Assembly (NCBI RefSeq): GCF_003854935.1
Contig: NZ_CP033970.1
Span: 1 to 64,000, forward strand
Length of the DNA: 64,000 nucleotides
Origin: Cupriavidus pauculus
GTDB taxonomy: Bacteria; Pseudomonadota; Gammaproteobacteria; Burkholderiales; Burkholderiaceae
Reading direction: 5' to 3'
Shown here: one piece after another, positions 36,965 to 44,964 of the stretch
Layout of the letters: every line of letters begins with the position of its first letter
Numbering within the stretch: position 1 is the stretch's first letter
Notes under the pieces: model-generated
The model's database searches: none
What the model saw: only the letters and a program-made list of their open reading frames with translations
Told to the model about the DNA's origin: nothing
Program-made: the position numbers and the translations under genes

Positions 36965-37270
36965 TCAGTCGACGCGGTAGAAATCGATCGACTGCCCGGC
37001 GTTGACCGCCCGCTGCAGCCAGTCGGGATACTCGCCGGTGCCGTCCCAGGTCTGACCCATTGCATTGCGATACATGACGCGCCCTGCCCCGGCCTCTGCG
37101 GCCTTGTTGGCGGGGGCTTCGGCGTGCCCGGCCGGCCCGGCCTCGGCTTCTTCCTCGTGATCGGCAAAGCAGCCTGCTTCGACAAGGTGGTCGAATGTCA
37201 GGCCATGGTGATCCATCTGCTCGCGGATCCAGGCCACCGCGGCTTGTTTGGCTGCATCAGACTCGGACAT
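36965..37270 (-). CDS. H-NS-family nucleoid protein, short variant
   Basis: A 101-residue protein. The C-terminal 40 residues have the H-NS DNA-binding pattern: VMYRNAMGQTWDGTGEYPDW followed by LQRAVNAGQSIDFYRV. The N terminus (AAVAWIREQMDHHGLTFDHL) is a short helix common in Burkholderiaceae H-NS homologues, much shorter than the E. coli oligomerisation domain. Such proteins bind AT-rich DNA and silence transferred genes. The ATG at 37270 is preferred; in-frame upstream codons extend to 37450 but read as non-coding. Confidence 0.82.
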   Translation of the reverse strand: MSESDAAKQAAVAWIREQMDHHGLTFDHLVEAGCFADHEEEAEAGPAGHAEAPANKAAEAGAGRVMYRNAMGQTWDGTGEYPDWLQRAVNAGQSIDFYRVD

Positions 37271-37444
37271 GACGTATCGTGCGCGCCGCCACGAAAGCGG
37301 GGCGGACTGGGGAAATGATTGCGGGGAACGGTCCGCGCAGAAAAAAGCCGGCGAACCAGACCCCGATTCTACAGGGTGTTGCGGCCGGCATCGGTGGAAT
37401 CGTCTGAAAGCCGCGCCAGCGGCCCTGCCGGCATGCGTCCGGCG

Positions 37445-37468
37445 ACGCATGACACTGATGTCATGCGT
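37445..37468. promoter_or_regulatory. CusR/CopR-type inverted repeat
   Basis: A perfect dyad with 10-bp arms: ACGCATGACA, spacer CTGA, then TGTCATGCGT. The core ATGACA-N4-TGTCAT equals the half-site arrangement known for CusR/CopR-class heavy-metal regulators. It lies about 120 bp upstream of the small repeat protein gene at 37587 and 1.2 kb from the heavy-metal response regulator gene. TTGACG just downstream (37478) could be a -35. Confidence 0.75.
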
Positions 37469-37586
37469 GGGTCATGTTGACGTGTACGGCCGTTGCCTAG
37501 ACTTGCCGGCAAGGTCGCACTGACGGCCGAGTCATCAAAGACCGCAACATTTCCTCGATCCAAGCCTCTCGAACCAGGAGTTCACC

Positions 37587-37847
37587 ATGTTCAAGAAAGC
37601 CCTGCTCTATACCGCCCTGGCGACCACGCTCGCCGGCGCCGCCACGATGGCCAACGCCGCGCCCCGCAGCGCCGATCCGTACACCGACGGTGCCCGCGTG
37701 ACCAACCGCGACGGCTACGTGGAACGCCTTGGCACGCGTGACGTCTACACCGACGGTGCCCGCGACGTGCGCGACGCCCGCAACCCGTTTGTCGACGGTG
37801 CGCACGACGTACGCGACGCGCGCAGCCCGTACACGGACGGCACCTGA
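37587..37847 (+). CDS. Small secreted repeat protein, DPYTDGA type
   Basis: An 86-residue protein with signal peptide MFKKALLYTALATTLAGAAT (cut near ANAA). The mature part is nearly all repeats: DPYTDGARV, DVYTDGARDVRDAR, NPFVDGAHDVRDAR and SPYTDGT. Very Asp- and Arg-rich, likely unstructured or ion-binding. It is probably controlled by the CusR-type dyad upstream and hence by the neighbouring heavy-metal two-component system. It shares the DPY-S/T-x-GA unit with the protein at 22978. CAGGAG precedes the ATG. Confidence 0.78.
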   Translation: MFKKALLYTALATTLAGAATMANAAPRSADPYTDGARVTNRDGYVERLGTRDVYTDGARDVRDARNPFVDGAHDVRDARSPYTDGT

Positions 37848-37906
37848 TCCTTCCCGAGACGCCCGGCAAACGGGCGGTGACGGCCCTTCCGGGCCGCCGG
37901 CGGCGC

Positions 37907-39973
37907 TCAATGCGCCGCCATTTCTTTCATGAACTGCGCCGGCGGCACCGGCCTGCCCAGCAGGTAGCCCTGCAGCGCGTCGCAGCCCAGCCCCGCCAGG
38001 AACGCGCGCTGCGCCGGCGTCTCCACCCCTTCCGCCACCACCTGCAGGTTCAGCGTACGGCCCAGCGCGACAATGGCCGACACGATGGCCGCATCCTCCG
38101 AATCCTCCGCCAGGTCCCGCACAAAGCCGCGGTCGATCTTCAGTTCGCTCGCCGGAATCCGCTTCAGGTGCAGCAGGCTCGAATAGCCGGTGCCAAAGTC
38201 GTCGATGGCGATGCGCACGCCCATCCGGTCCAGCTGGGTCATGATCGCCAGCGTTTCCTCCACGTCCCGCATCGCCGTGCTCTCGGTGATCTCCAGCGTC
38301 AGGCTGGCGGCCGGAATGGCGTGGCGCGCCAGCACCTCCGCAATCGTGTCGATCAGCCCGGCATGGCAGAACTGCAGCGTCGACAGGTTCACCGCCATGG
38401 TCCAGTCCGCGTGGCCCGCCGCATGCCAGATGGCAAGCTGGCGGCACGCTTCGTCCAGCACCCACTTGCCGATCGGCACAATGGCGCCGGTCTTCTCGGC
38501 CAGCGCGATGAACTGGTCGGGCATCAGCAGCCCATGCACCGGGTGCTGCCAGCGCAGCAGCGCCTCGGCGCCCACCGGCTTGTTGGTCGATGCCGAGAAC
38601 TTCGGCTGGTAGTGCAGCGCCAACTGGTCCTTGCGCGTGACGCCGCGCAGGTCCTGGATCAGCATCTGCTGCACGCGCGCCTGGTGGTTCATCGACCCTT
38701 CGAAGAAGCAGTACGCGTTGCGGCCCGACGCCTTGGCGTGGTACATCGCCGCGTCGGCGTTGGTCATCAGCGTGTCCTGGTCGGCCCCGTCGGCCGGATA
38801 GAGCGCGATGCCGATGCTGCCCGACACGTGCAGCGCGTGCCCGGACACCGTCACCGGCTCGCGCAGCGCCTCGATCAGTTTTTCCGCCACCACGCCGGCG
38901 TCGGCCGGGTCCTCCACGCGCACCAGCACCACGAACTCGTCGCCGCCCACGCGCGAGATCGTGTCCTCGGACCGCGTCGACGCCCGCAGCCGGCCGGCGA
39001 TTTCCACCAGCAGGCTGTCGCCCACCTGGTGGCCGTAGGTATCGTTGACGCCCTTGAAGCCGTCCAGGTCGACGAACAGCACGGCAAACGTGGCCGGCTG
39101 GCGTGCCGCGCCCTGGATGGCCTGCTGGAAGCGGTCTTCCAGCAGCACGCGGTTGGGCAGGTGGGTAAGCTTGTCGTGCAGGGCCAGGAACTCCAGCTCC
39201 TTGTTGGCCACGCCCAGCGCGTCGGCCAGCATGGCCGTGCGCATCTCCAGCCGCATGTCCAGCACCGAAGTAATCAGCGCCACGGCAATTACGCAGACCG
39301 TGATGACGATGATCGGCAGCGCCAGCGTGGCGCTGTCCACGCCCGTGCGCGCCGCGCCGCAGATGCTGCCCAGCGGAAAGCGGGCCGCCGCCATGCCCGT
39401 GTAGTGCATCGACGCAATGGCCCCGCCCATCACCACCGCCGCGCCAAAGCGCAACTGGTGCACGCGCGGCATGGCCCGCCGCAGCCGGAACGCGATCCAC
39501 AGCGCCACGCCCGACGCCGCCACGGCAATGCCGATCGACAGCATGAACAGCGCCGGTTCGTAGTCGATGGCCGGCCGCATGCGCAGCGCCGCCATGCCCG
39601 TGTAGTGCATGGCCGAGATGGCCGCGCCCAGCACCAGCGCGCCAAGCGCCAGCCGGCGCGGCGGCAGGTATTCCTGGCTGACCAGGTGCAGCGCGAACGC
39701 CGACGCCAGCACCGCGATCAGCAGCGACGCCCCGGTGATGGCCGGGTCGTAGCCCAGCGGAATCGGCAGCCGGAACGCGAGCATGCCGATGAAGTGCATC
39801 GACCAGATGCCCACGCCCATCGCCACCGCGCCGCCGGCCAGCCACATCCGCGCGTAGCGGCCCCGGCCGGCGGTGGAGATGCGCCCCGCCATGTCCAACG
39901 CCGTATAGGACGCCAGCACGGCAACTAGCACGGAAAACAGGACCAGAATCGCGTCGTAACTCGGGGACATCAT
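37907..39973 (-). CDS. MHYT-GGDEF-EAL cyclic-di-GMP signalling protein
   Basis: A 688-residue inner-membrane protein. The N-terminal seven-span MHYT sensor (residues 1-240) has the three repeats SMHFIGM, AMHYTGM and SMHYTGM, whose Met/His residues are thought to bind copper and sense a gas or redox change. The GGDEF domain (about 265-420) has an intact SRVGGDEFVVLV. The EAL domain (about 435-680) has EALLRW, DDFGTGYSS, LKIDRGFV and VVAEGVET, so the phosphodiesterase site looks complete. Both activities are possible. Expected output is biofilm or motility control. A second ATG one codon later is equally possible. Confidence 0.93.
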   Translation of the reverse strand: MMSPSYDAILVLFSVLVAVLASYTALDMAGRISTAGRGRYARMWLAGGAVAMGVGIWSMHFIGMLAFRLPIPLGYDPAITGASLLIAVLASAFALHLVSQEYLPPRRLALGALVLGAAISAMHYTGMAALRMRPAIDYEPALFMLSIGIAVAASGVALWIAFRLRRAMPRVHQLRFGAAVVMGGAIASMHYTGMAAARFPLGSICGAARTGVDSATLALPIIVITVCVIAVALITSVLDMRLEMRTAMLADALGVANKELEFLALHDKLTHLPNRVLLEDRFQQAIQGAARQPATFAVLFVDLDGFKGVNDTYGHQVGDSLLVEIAGRLRASTRSEDTISRVGGDEFVVLVRVEDPADAGVVAEKLIEALREPVTVSGHALHVSGSIGIALYPADGADQDTLMTNADAAMYHAKASGRNAYCFFEGSMNHQARVQQMLIQDLRGVTRKDQLALHYQPKFSASTNKPVGAEALLRWQHPVHGLLMPDQFIALAEKTGAIVPIGKWVLDEACRQLAIWHAAGHADWTMAVNLSTLQFCHAGLIDTIAEVLARHAIPAASLTLEITESTAMRDVEETLAIMTQLDRMGVRIAIDDFGTGYSSLLHLKRIPASELKIDRGFVRDLAEDSEDAAIVSAIVALGRTLNLQVVAEGVETPAQRAFLAGLGCDALQGYLLGRPVPPAQFMKEMAAH

Positions 39974-40318
39974 CGCAGCAGGTGACGGGGCAGTGGCTTG
40001 GCAGGCCCGCCATATTGAGGGGAGTGGCGATCCGGGCGTGAATCTCCCGCCATCCTCAAGGGTTATCGGTCGTTGCAGCCCAGACTGAAGCGGGATTGTG
40101 CATCAGCGGCGTTGCTGCCGCACGGACTACCCCGTTTGTTGTCTTGACACACCAGCCGGGCCGATTCGGACCCGTCCGACAAACGCCGACACCGCAATCA
40201 GCGCGCACCGGAGATGCCGCCGGGGCCGAGCCAACTATGCTTGAGGCGTGGTGAACAACACATGGCGACGCGCAACGCAGAAGGAGAACCGGGCGGCGCC
40301 AGGCAAGGAGAACACATC
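39974..40318. other. Intergenic region, no gene seen
   Basis: These 345 bp separate the divergent MHYT gene and the small lipoprotein gene. I see no open frame with coding character, no RNA gene and no strong hairpin. TTGACA at 40144 could be a -35 but lacks a good -10. AAGGAG at 40305 is the ribosome site of the lipoprotein. Confidence 0.5.
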
Positions 40319-40501
40319 ATGTGGAAACGACTGACGGCGATCATCGCGGTAGGCGCATGTGCGTGGGCGATGTCGGGCTGCACGGCGACCGGCGCGGTCG
40401 CGGGCGGCGTGGTTGGCCATGAGGTCAGCGACGGCAGCGCGCTCGGCACGGTTGGCGGCGCCGTGGTTGGCGGCGTAATCGGCCACGAGCTGGGCAAGTA
40501 A
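40319..40501 (+). CDS. Small glycine-zipper lipoprotein
   Basis: A 60-residue protein: lipoprotein signal MWKRLTAIIAVGACAWAMSG with the lipid-anchored Cys at 21, then a Gly-zipper stretch (GAVAGGVVGHEV and GGAVVGGVIGHEL). It resembles OsmB-like and other glycine-zipper outer-membrane lipoproteins. AAGGAG lies nine bases before the ATG. An in-frame ATG at 40214 is rejected because it would bury the signal. Likely role in envelope stability; function not established. Confidence 0.78.
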   Translation: MWKRLTAIIAVGACAWAMSGCTATGAVAGGVVGHEVSDGSALGTVGGAVVGGVIGHELGK

Positions 40502-40724
40502 TTTCGATTTCCGCGGCCGGGACGGCGGGCAGGGTCGTCCAGGTTTGCGCGGCATGGGCTCTTAGATGGGAAGACCATGCCGCCGCGCGCCGCGCCATGA
40601 GCGTCGGCCGTTGCGCCCTTCAACGATGATTTCGGACGTTTTCATCGCTGACAGGCACAGCGGCATCCACGGCGAAAGATCCTCACCGATCGTCATGGCG
40701 CGGCAGCGGGAAACCTGCAACGGG

Positions 40725-40760
40725 AAAACCCCGGACGATTGCGTCCGGGGTTTTTTCTTT
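40725..40760. terminator. Strong intrinsic terminator
   Basis: A 13-bp stem (40725-40737 with 40742-40754, core CCCCGGACG/CGTCCGGGG) has a 4-base loop, an A run before and TTTTTTCTTTT after. It could act in both directions. It is 220 bp past the lipoprotein stop, so an unseen short transcript may lie between. Confidence 0.88.
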
Positions 40761-40794
40761 TGCGCGCGGCTTCTGCAATGGCGATCGGTGGTCT

Positions 40795-40913
40795 CCGCTC
40801 TCCCTCGAAGCGGAAGGCCGGGGGAGAGGGCCAGTGGTTCCAATGGCGACCAGTCGGCAAGCAGAACCTCAACGCCCTCACCCCCAACCCCTCTCCCGCG
40901 CGCGGGAGAGGGG
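40795..40913. repeat. Intergenic palindromic repeat (CCCTCACCCCCAACCCCTCTCCC type)
   Basis: The segment ends in a perfect 26-bp palindrome with 13-bp arms (40888-40900 CCCCTCTCCCGCG, mirrored to 40913), preceded by CCCTCACCCCCAA. An upstream partner runs CTCTCCCTCGAAGCGG to GGGGGAGAGGGC (40799-40828). This motif recurs between genes in many proteobacterial genomes as a short mobile or REP-like element. It lies 32 bp past the stop of the acyl-CoA dehydrogenase gene. Confidence 0.7.
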
Positions 40914-40945
40914 AGCGAAAACACTCGGCGCCCCATCAATCACCG

Positions 40946-42118
40946 TCAATACGACTTCGGCAGCCCCAGCACCCGCTCTGCAATGTGGCACATGATCAGC
41001 TGGGCGCTGACCGGTGCGATACGCGGGATGTACGACTCGCGCAGGTAGCGCTCCACGTGGTATTCCCGGGCGTAGCCCATGCCGCCCAGCGTCAGCACGG
41101 CGGTCTGGCATGCCTGGTGGGCGGCCTCGGCGGCCAGGTACTTGGCGGCGTTGGCCTCGGCCCCGCACGGCTTGCCGTTGTCGTAGAGCCAGGCGGCCTT
41201 CCAGACCATCATGTCCGCCGCCTCCAGCGCCATCCACGCCTGTGCCAGCGGGTGCTGGATGCCCTGGTTCTGGCCGATCGGCCGCCCGAACACGGTCCGC
41301 TCGCGGGCGTAGCGCGTGGCCGCGTCCAGCGCGGCGCGGCCCAGGCCCACGGCTTCGGCGGCGATCAGGATGCGCTCCGGGTTCAGCCCGTGCAGGATGT
41401 ATTCGAATCCCCTGCCCTCCTCGCCAATGCGGTCCTCGGCCGGCACCATCAGCCCGTCGATGAACAGCATGTTCGAATCCACCGCGCCGCGCCCCATCTT
41501 GTCGATCTCGCGCACCTCGATGTGGTCGCGGTCCAGCGCCGTGTAGAACAGGCTCAGGCCCTGCGTGGGCTTGGCCACCGCGTCCAGCGGCGTGGTGCGC
41601 GCCAGCAGCAGCATGCGCGTGGCCACCTGCGCCGTGGAAATCCAGATCTTGCGGCCATCCACGCGATAGGCGCTGCCATCGGCCGTGCGCACCGCCTGGG
41701 TCTTCAGGTGCGTGGTGTCCAGCCCGGCATCGGGTTCGGTCACCGCAAAGCAGGCTTTCTCGTGCCCGGCAATCAGCGGCGGCAGCGCGGCCGCCTGCTG
41801 GGCCTCGTTGCCGAACACCACCACCGGGTTCAGGCCGAACACGTTCATGTGGATGGCCGACGCCCCCGAGAATCCCGCCCCCGACGCCGACACCGTCTGC
41901 ATGATCAGCGCGGCCTCCGTGATCCCCAGGCCCGCGCCGCCAAAGCGCTCGGGCATGGCGATGCCCAGCCAGCCGGCGCCCGCCATCGCCTGGTGAAACG
42001 CTTCCGGAAAGCGGTGCTCGCGGTCCAGTCCGGCCCAGTAGTCGGGCCCGAAGTCGGCGCAGAGCTGCGACACCGCCTCGACGATCGCGTTTTGTTCGGC
42101 CGTCCTTTCAAAGTTCAT
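40946..42118 (-). CDS. Acyl-CoA dehydrogenase family protein
   Basis: A 390-residue flavoenzyme that would oxidise an acyl-CoA to the enoyl-CoA. Family marks are CFAVTEPDAGLDTT, WISTAQVATRMLLLARTT, YARERTVFGRPIGQNQGIQH and LGGMGYAREYHVERYLRES. The usual catalytic Glu in the C-terminal YEGT motif is missing: the sequence reads IPRIAPVSAQLI. A Glu at the alternative position used by isovaleryl-CoA dehydrogenase is present in GLNPERILIAAEAVGLG. It is followed on the minus strand by nothing, and preceded 12 bp by a Bug receptor and a cupin, suggesting a small catabolic operon. Substrate unknown. Confidence 0.88.
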   Translation of the reverse strand: MNFERTAEQNAIVEAVSQLCADFGPDYWAGLDREHRFPEAFHQAMAGAGWLGIAMPERFGGAGLGITEAALIMQTVSASGAGFSGASAIHMNVFGLNPVVVFGNEAQQAAALPPLIAGHEKACFAVTEPDAGLDTTHLKTQAVRTADGSAYRVDGRKIWISTAQVATRMLLLARTTPLDAVAKPTQGLSLFYTALDRDHIEVREIDKMGRGAVDSNMLFIDGLMVPAEDRIGEEGRGFEYILHGLNPERILIAAEAVGLGRAALDAATRYARERTVFGRPIGQNQGIQHPLAQAWMALEAADMMVWKAAWLYDNGKPCGAEANAAKYLAAEAAHQACQTAVLTLGGMGYAREYHVERYLRESYIPRIAPVSAQLIMCHIAERVLGLPKSY

Positions 42119-42130
42119 CTCCGCTCCCGT

Positions 42131-43114
42131 TCATTCCGGCTGGATGCCCGCGTCCTTGACCAGCTTGGTCCACTTGACCAGCTCCCCGGCCACGAACCCC
42201 GCAAACTGCTGCGGCGTCTGCCCGAACGCCTCGAAGCCCAGCGCCTCGAACTTCGGCGCCACGTCCTTGCTGTTGGCGATCTTCGTCAGCTCACGGTTCA
42301 GCCGATCCACCACCGGCTGCGGCGTCCGGGCCGGCGCGAACACGCCGTTCCACGACGTGATGTCGAAACCCTTGAGCTCCGGCGTGTCGCCAATCGGCGG
42401 CAGGTCCGGCAGCAGCCGGCTGCGCTGCGCCGTGGTCACCGCCAGCGCGCGCATCTTGCCGGCCTTGACGTTGGCGATGCCGGCCGCCACGTCGACGAAC
42501 ATCATCGGCACCTGCCCGGCGATGACGTCGGTCATGGCCGGCGGCGTGCTCTTGTACGGCACGTGCAGCAGGTCGACCCGGGCCATGCGGCCCAGCGTGG
42601 CGCCGGACACGATGCCGGTGCTGTTGCCGCTGGCGTACGACATGCCCGGATGCGCCCTGGCGTAGGCAATCAGCTCGCCCACGGTCTTGACCGGCAGCTT
42701 CGGATTGACCACCAGCATGAACGGCAGGTTGCCCATGCGCGCCACCGGCGTGAAATCCTTGATCGGGTCGTACGGCAGCTTCTTCATCAGCGACGGATTG
42801 GCCGAATGCGTCGTGTTGGTGGTCATGAACAGCGTGTAGCCATCCGGTGCGGCCTGGGCCACCAGCTCGGCCGCGATCGCGCCATTGGCGCCGGGCCGGT
42901 TGTCGACCACCACGTTCTGGCCCAGCGCATCGCCCAGTTCCTTGGCGGTGATGCGCGCCACGGCGTCGGTGCCGCTGCCGGCCGCGAACGGCACCACCAG
43001 CCGGATCGGCCGGCTGGGCCAGGGGTCGGCGGCCTGCACGGCCACCGGCAGCGCGGCCGCGGGCAACGCCAGGATGGCGGCGACGAGCGTGCGCCGCGCG
43101 CGGAATGTCAGCAT
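42131..43114 (-). CDS. Bug-family tripartite tricarboxylate transporter receptor
   Basis: A 327-residue periplasmic binding protein with signal peptide cut near VAVQAA. ADPWPSRPIRLVVPFAAGSGTD, LGQNVVVDNRPGANG and PDGYTLFMTTNTTHSANPSL are textbook for the TctC/Bug family, hugely expanded in Burkholderiales. The ligand is usually a carboxylate. No TctA/TctB membrane genes are nearby, which is common for Bug genes. Probably cotranscribed with the cupin and dehydrogenase genes. Confidence 0.93.
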   Translation of the reverse strand: MLTFRARRTLVAAILALPAAALPVAVQAADPWPSRPIRLVVPFAAGSGTDAVARITAKELGDALGQNVVVDNRPGANGAIAAELVAQAAPDGYTLFMTTNTTHSANPSLMKKLPYDPIKDFTPVARMGNLPFMLVVNPKLPVKTVGELIAYARAHPGMSYASGNSTGIVSGATLGRMARVDLLHVPYKSTPPAMTDVIAGQVPMMFVDVAAGIANVKAGKMRALAVTTAQRSRLLPDLPPIGDTPELKGFDITSWNGVFAPARTPQPVVDRLNRELTKIANSKDVAPKFEALGFEAFGQTPQQFAGFVAGELVKWTKLVKDAGIQPE

Positions 43115-43165
43115 GGGGGGTTCCTCCAGGTTATCGGCGTGGCTGCCGGTTCGATCGGGCGTCGC

Positions 43166-43573
43166 TCAGGCCGGGCGGATCACGCGGTCCGGCGATTCCT
43201 CGTACGGCGGGGCGTAGATGACCAGCAGCTTGACGGGCTCGTCGCTGATCACGGTGAACACGTGCATCGCATCGGCCGGAAAGAAGCAGCAGTCGCCGGG
43301 CCCCAGTTCGCGGGACTGGCCGTCGACCTCGGCCCGCGCGCGGCCTTCCAGCACGTAGCAGACCTGCTCGATGCCCGGATGGGCATGCGGCAGCGCGCCC
43401 TTGCCGCGTTCGATGGTGCCGTGGATCACTTCGAGCTGGGTGGCGCCGACGTTCTCGCGCCCGATGATGCGGCGGTTCAGCGTGCCGACGTGGTTGGCGG
43501 GGTGATACCCGGCCACGTCCTCGGTGCGGACGAAATAGGTGGGGGCCGCCTTGGCGGCGGACGATGCTGTCAT
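43166..43573 (-). CDS. Cupin-domain protein
   Basis: A 135-residue single cupin. Metal-site motifs are visible: GKGALPHAHPGIEQVCYVLEGRARAE (broken here into HAHPGIEQ and YVLEGRA) and the second motif GPGDCCFFPADAMHVFTVI. It may bind a metal and act as an isomerase, dioxygenase or sensor; I cannot choose. First gene of the presumed three-gene group. The ATG follows an 80-bp region with inverted repeats at 43623-43662. Confidence 0.82.
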   Translation of the reverse strand: MTASSAAKAAPTYFVRTEDVAGYHPANHVGTLNRRIIGRENVGATQLEVIHGTIERGKGALPHAHPGIEQVCYVLEGRARAEVDGQSRELGPGDCCFFPADAMHVFTVISDEPVKLLVIYAPPYEESPDRVIRPA

Positions 43574-43622
43574 GGGTAGGCTGTCTCCAACATCGGCGCC
43601 GTGCCGGCTGGCCGGCGCCTGT

Positions 43623-43662
43623 TTTCATGGTTGTGAAACAGATTTTATGCTCATGAAATCTG
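43623..43662. promoter_or_regulatory. Paired inverted repeats upstream of the cupin gene
   Basis: Two dyads lie side by side: TTTCA-N6-TGAAA (43623-43638) and CAGATTT-N10-AAATCTG (43639-43662). The segment is AT-rich in GC-rich surroundings and lies between the divergent cupin and alcohol dehydrogenase genes. It looks like an operator region for a GntR- or IclR-type regulator; none is encoded nearby. Confidence 0.5.
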
Positions 43663-43817
43663 CCGTCAACTAGGGGTTGGTACCGATGCACCCCGGTGCA
43701 ATACCGGCCGGTCGGGCTTTCCCGATCCACATCAAGGTCCGCGCCGTGGCACGCACTAGACTGGCTCGGTACGGGCCGTGCCCGTGCGTTTCGCCGAAGT
43801 CTCCAAGGAGTCCACCC

Positions 43818-44891
43818 ATGACCACCATGCGCGCCGCAGTCTTCCAGGGTCCCGGCAAGATCATCCTGCAGGAAAAACCCATCCCCGCCGTCGGCCCCGG
43901 TGACGCCCTGATCCGCATTACCACCACCACGATCTGCGGCACCGACGTCCACATCCTCAAAGGCGAGTACCCGGTCCAGCCGGGCCTGACCATCGGCCAC
44001 GAGCCGGTCGGCATCATCGAGAAACTGGGCAGCAACGTCACCGGCTACCGCGAAGGCCAGCGCGTCATCGCCGGGGCCATCTGCCCGAGCTTTCATTCCT
44101 ATGCGTGCCAGGACGGCTGCGCGTCGCAGGACGGCCAGGCGCACGGCCACGGCTACAAGCCGATGGGCGGCTGGCGCTTCGGCAACACCATCGACGGCAC
44201 CCAGGCCGAGTACGTGCTGGTGCCCGACGCCCAGGCCAACCTCGCCCCCATCCCCGACGCACTGACCGACGAACAGGTGCTGATGTGCCCGGACATCATG
44301 TCCACGGGCTTCGCGGGCGCCGAGCAGGCCAACATCAAGATTGGCGATATCGTCGCGGTCTTCGCGCAGGGGCCGATCGGGCTCTGCGCCACGGCCGGGG
44401 CCCGGCTGCGCGGCGCGTCGAAGATCATCGTCGTCGACGGCATCGAGGAACGGCTGGCGATTGCCCGGCTGATGGGTGCCGACGCCACGGTCAACTTCCG
44501 CCAGGTGGACGTGGTCGACGAGATCCTGCGGCTGACCGACGGCCGGGGCGTCGACGCCTCGATCGAGGCGCTGGGCACCCAGGCCACGTTCGAGGCGGCG
44601 CTGCGGGTGCTCAAGCCCGGCGGCACGCTGTCCAGCCTGGGCGTGTACTCCACGGACCTGCACATCCCGCTGGGCCCGTTCGCGGCCGGGCTGGGCGACC
44701 ACCGCATCGTCACGTCGCTGTGCCCGGGCGGCAAGGAGCGCATGCGCCGGCTGATGAACGTGATCGAGACCGCGCGCGTGGACCTGGCGCCGCTGGTCAC
44801 CCACCACTACAAGCTTGACGACATCGAGGCCGCCTACGACCTGTTCGCCCACCAGCGCGACGGCGTGCTCAAGGTGGCCATCACGCCCTGA
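43818..44891 (+). CDS. Zinc-dependent secondary-alcohol dehydrogenase (CbADH-like)
   Basis: A 357-residue medium-chain dehydrogenase. The catalytic zinc ligands fit the Clostridium beijerinckii isopropanol dehydrogenase type: Cys in TICGTDVH, His in IGHEPVG and Asp in CPDIMSTGFAGAE. The structural-zinc cluster of four Cys is not intact; the loop reads GAICPSFHSYACQDGC. MGGWRFGNTIDGTQAEYV and GARLRGASKIIVVDGIEE (nucleotide site, with Asp after the second strand suggesting NAD) also match. The ATG at 43818 follows AAGGAG. An ATG three codons on is possible. Physiological substrate unknown. Confidence 0.87.
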   Translation: MTTMRAAVFQGPGKIILQEKPIPAVGPGDALIRITTTTICGTDVHILKGEYPVQPGLTIGHEPVGIIEKLGSNVTGYREGQRVIAGAICPSFHSYACQDGCASQDGQAHGHGYKPMGGWRFGNTIDGTQAEYVLVPDAQANLAPIPDALTDEQVLMCPDIMSTGFAGAEQANIKIGDIVAVFAQGPIGLCATAGARLRGASKIIVVDGIEERLAIARLMGADATVNFRQVDVVDEILRLTDGRGVDASIEALGTQATFEAALRVLKPGGTLSSLGVYSTDLHIPLGPFAAGLGDHRIVTSLCPGGKERMRRLMNVIETARVDLAPLVTHHYKLDDIEAAYDLFAHQRDGVLKVAITP

Positions 44892-44897
44892 CCCGCC

Positions 44898-44916
44898 GGG
44901 GGCGCCTGGCGCCCCC
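44898..44916 (+). terminator. GC hairpin after the alcohol dehydrogenase gene
   Basis: An 8-bp GC stem GGGGGCGC/GCGCCCCC with loop CTG lies 6 bp past the stop. It lacks a T run, so it may be a weak or Rho-assisted terminator insulating the NRPS promoter. Confidence 0.5.
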
Positions 44917-44964
44917 AAACCATTGCCAAATCAACGGCTTGCCGCCCCCGCCGCCCCCTTCCAC

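Larger units (their letters stand above)
40502..40945. other. Intergenic region with terminator and palindromic repeat
   Basis: These 444 bp hold no gene that I can support; open frames here lack the third-position GC pattern of neighbours. They contain the terminator at 40725 and the palindromic repeat at 40795-40913 listed separately. Confidence 0.6.

Noticed and set aside
40502-40945. Small genes in the gap between the lipoprotein and acyl-CoA dehydrogenase genes
   Set aside because: Open frames here run through the terminator and the palindromic repeat, lack ribosome sites and have no coding-type third-position bias.
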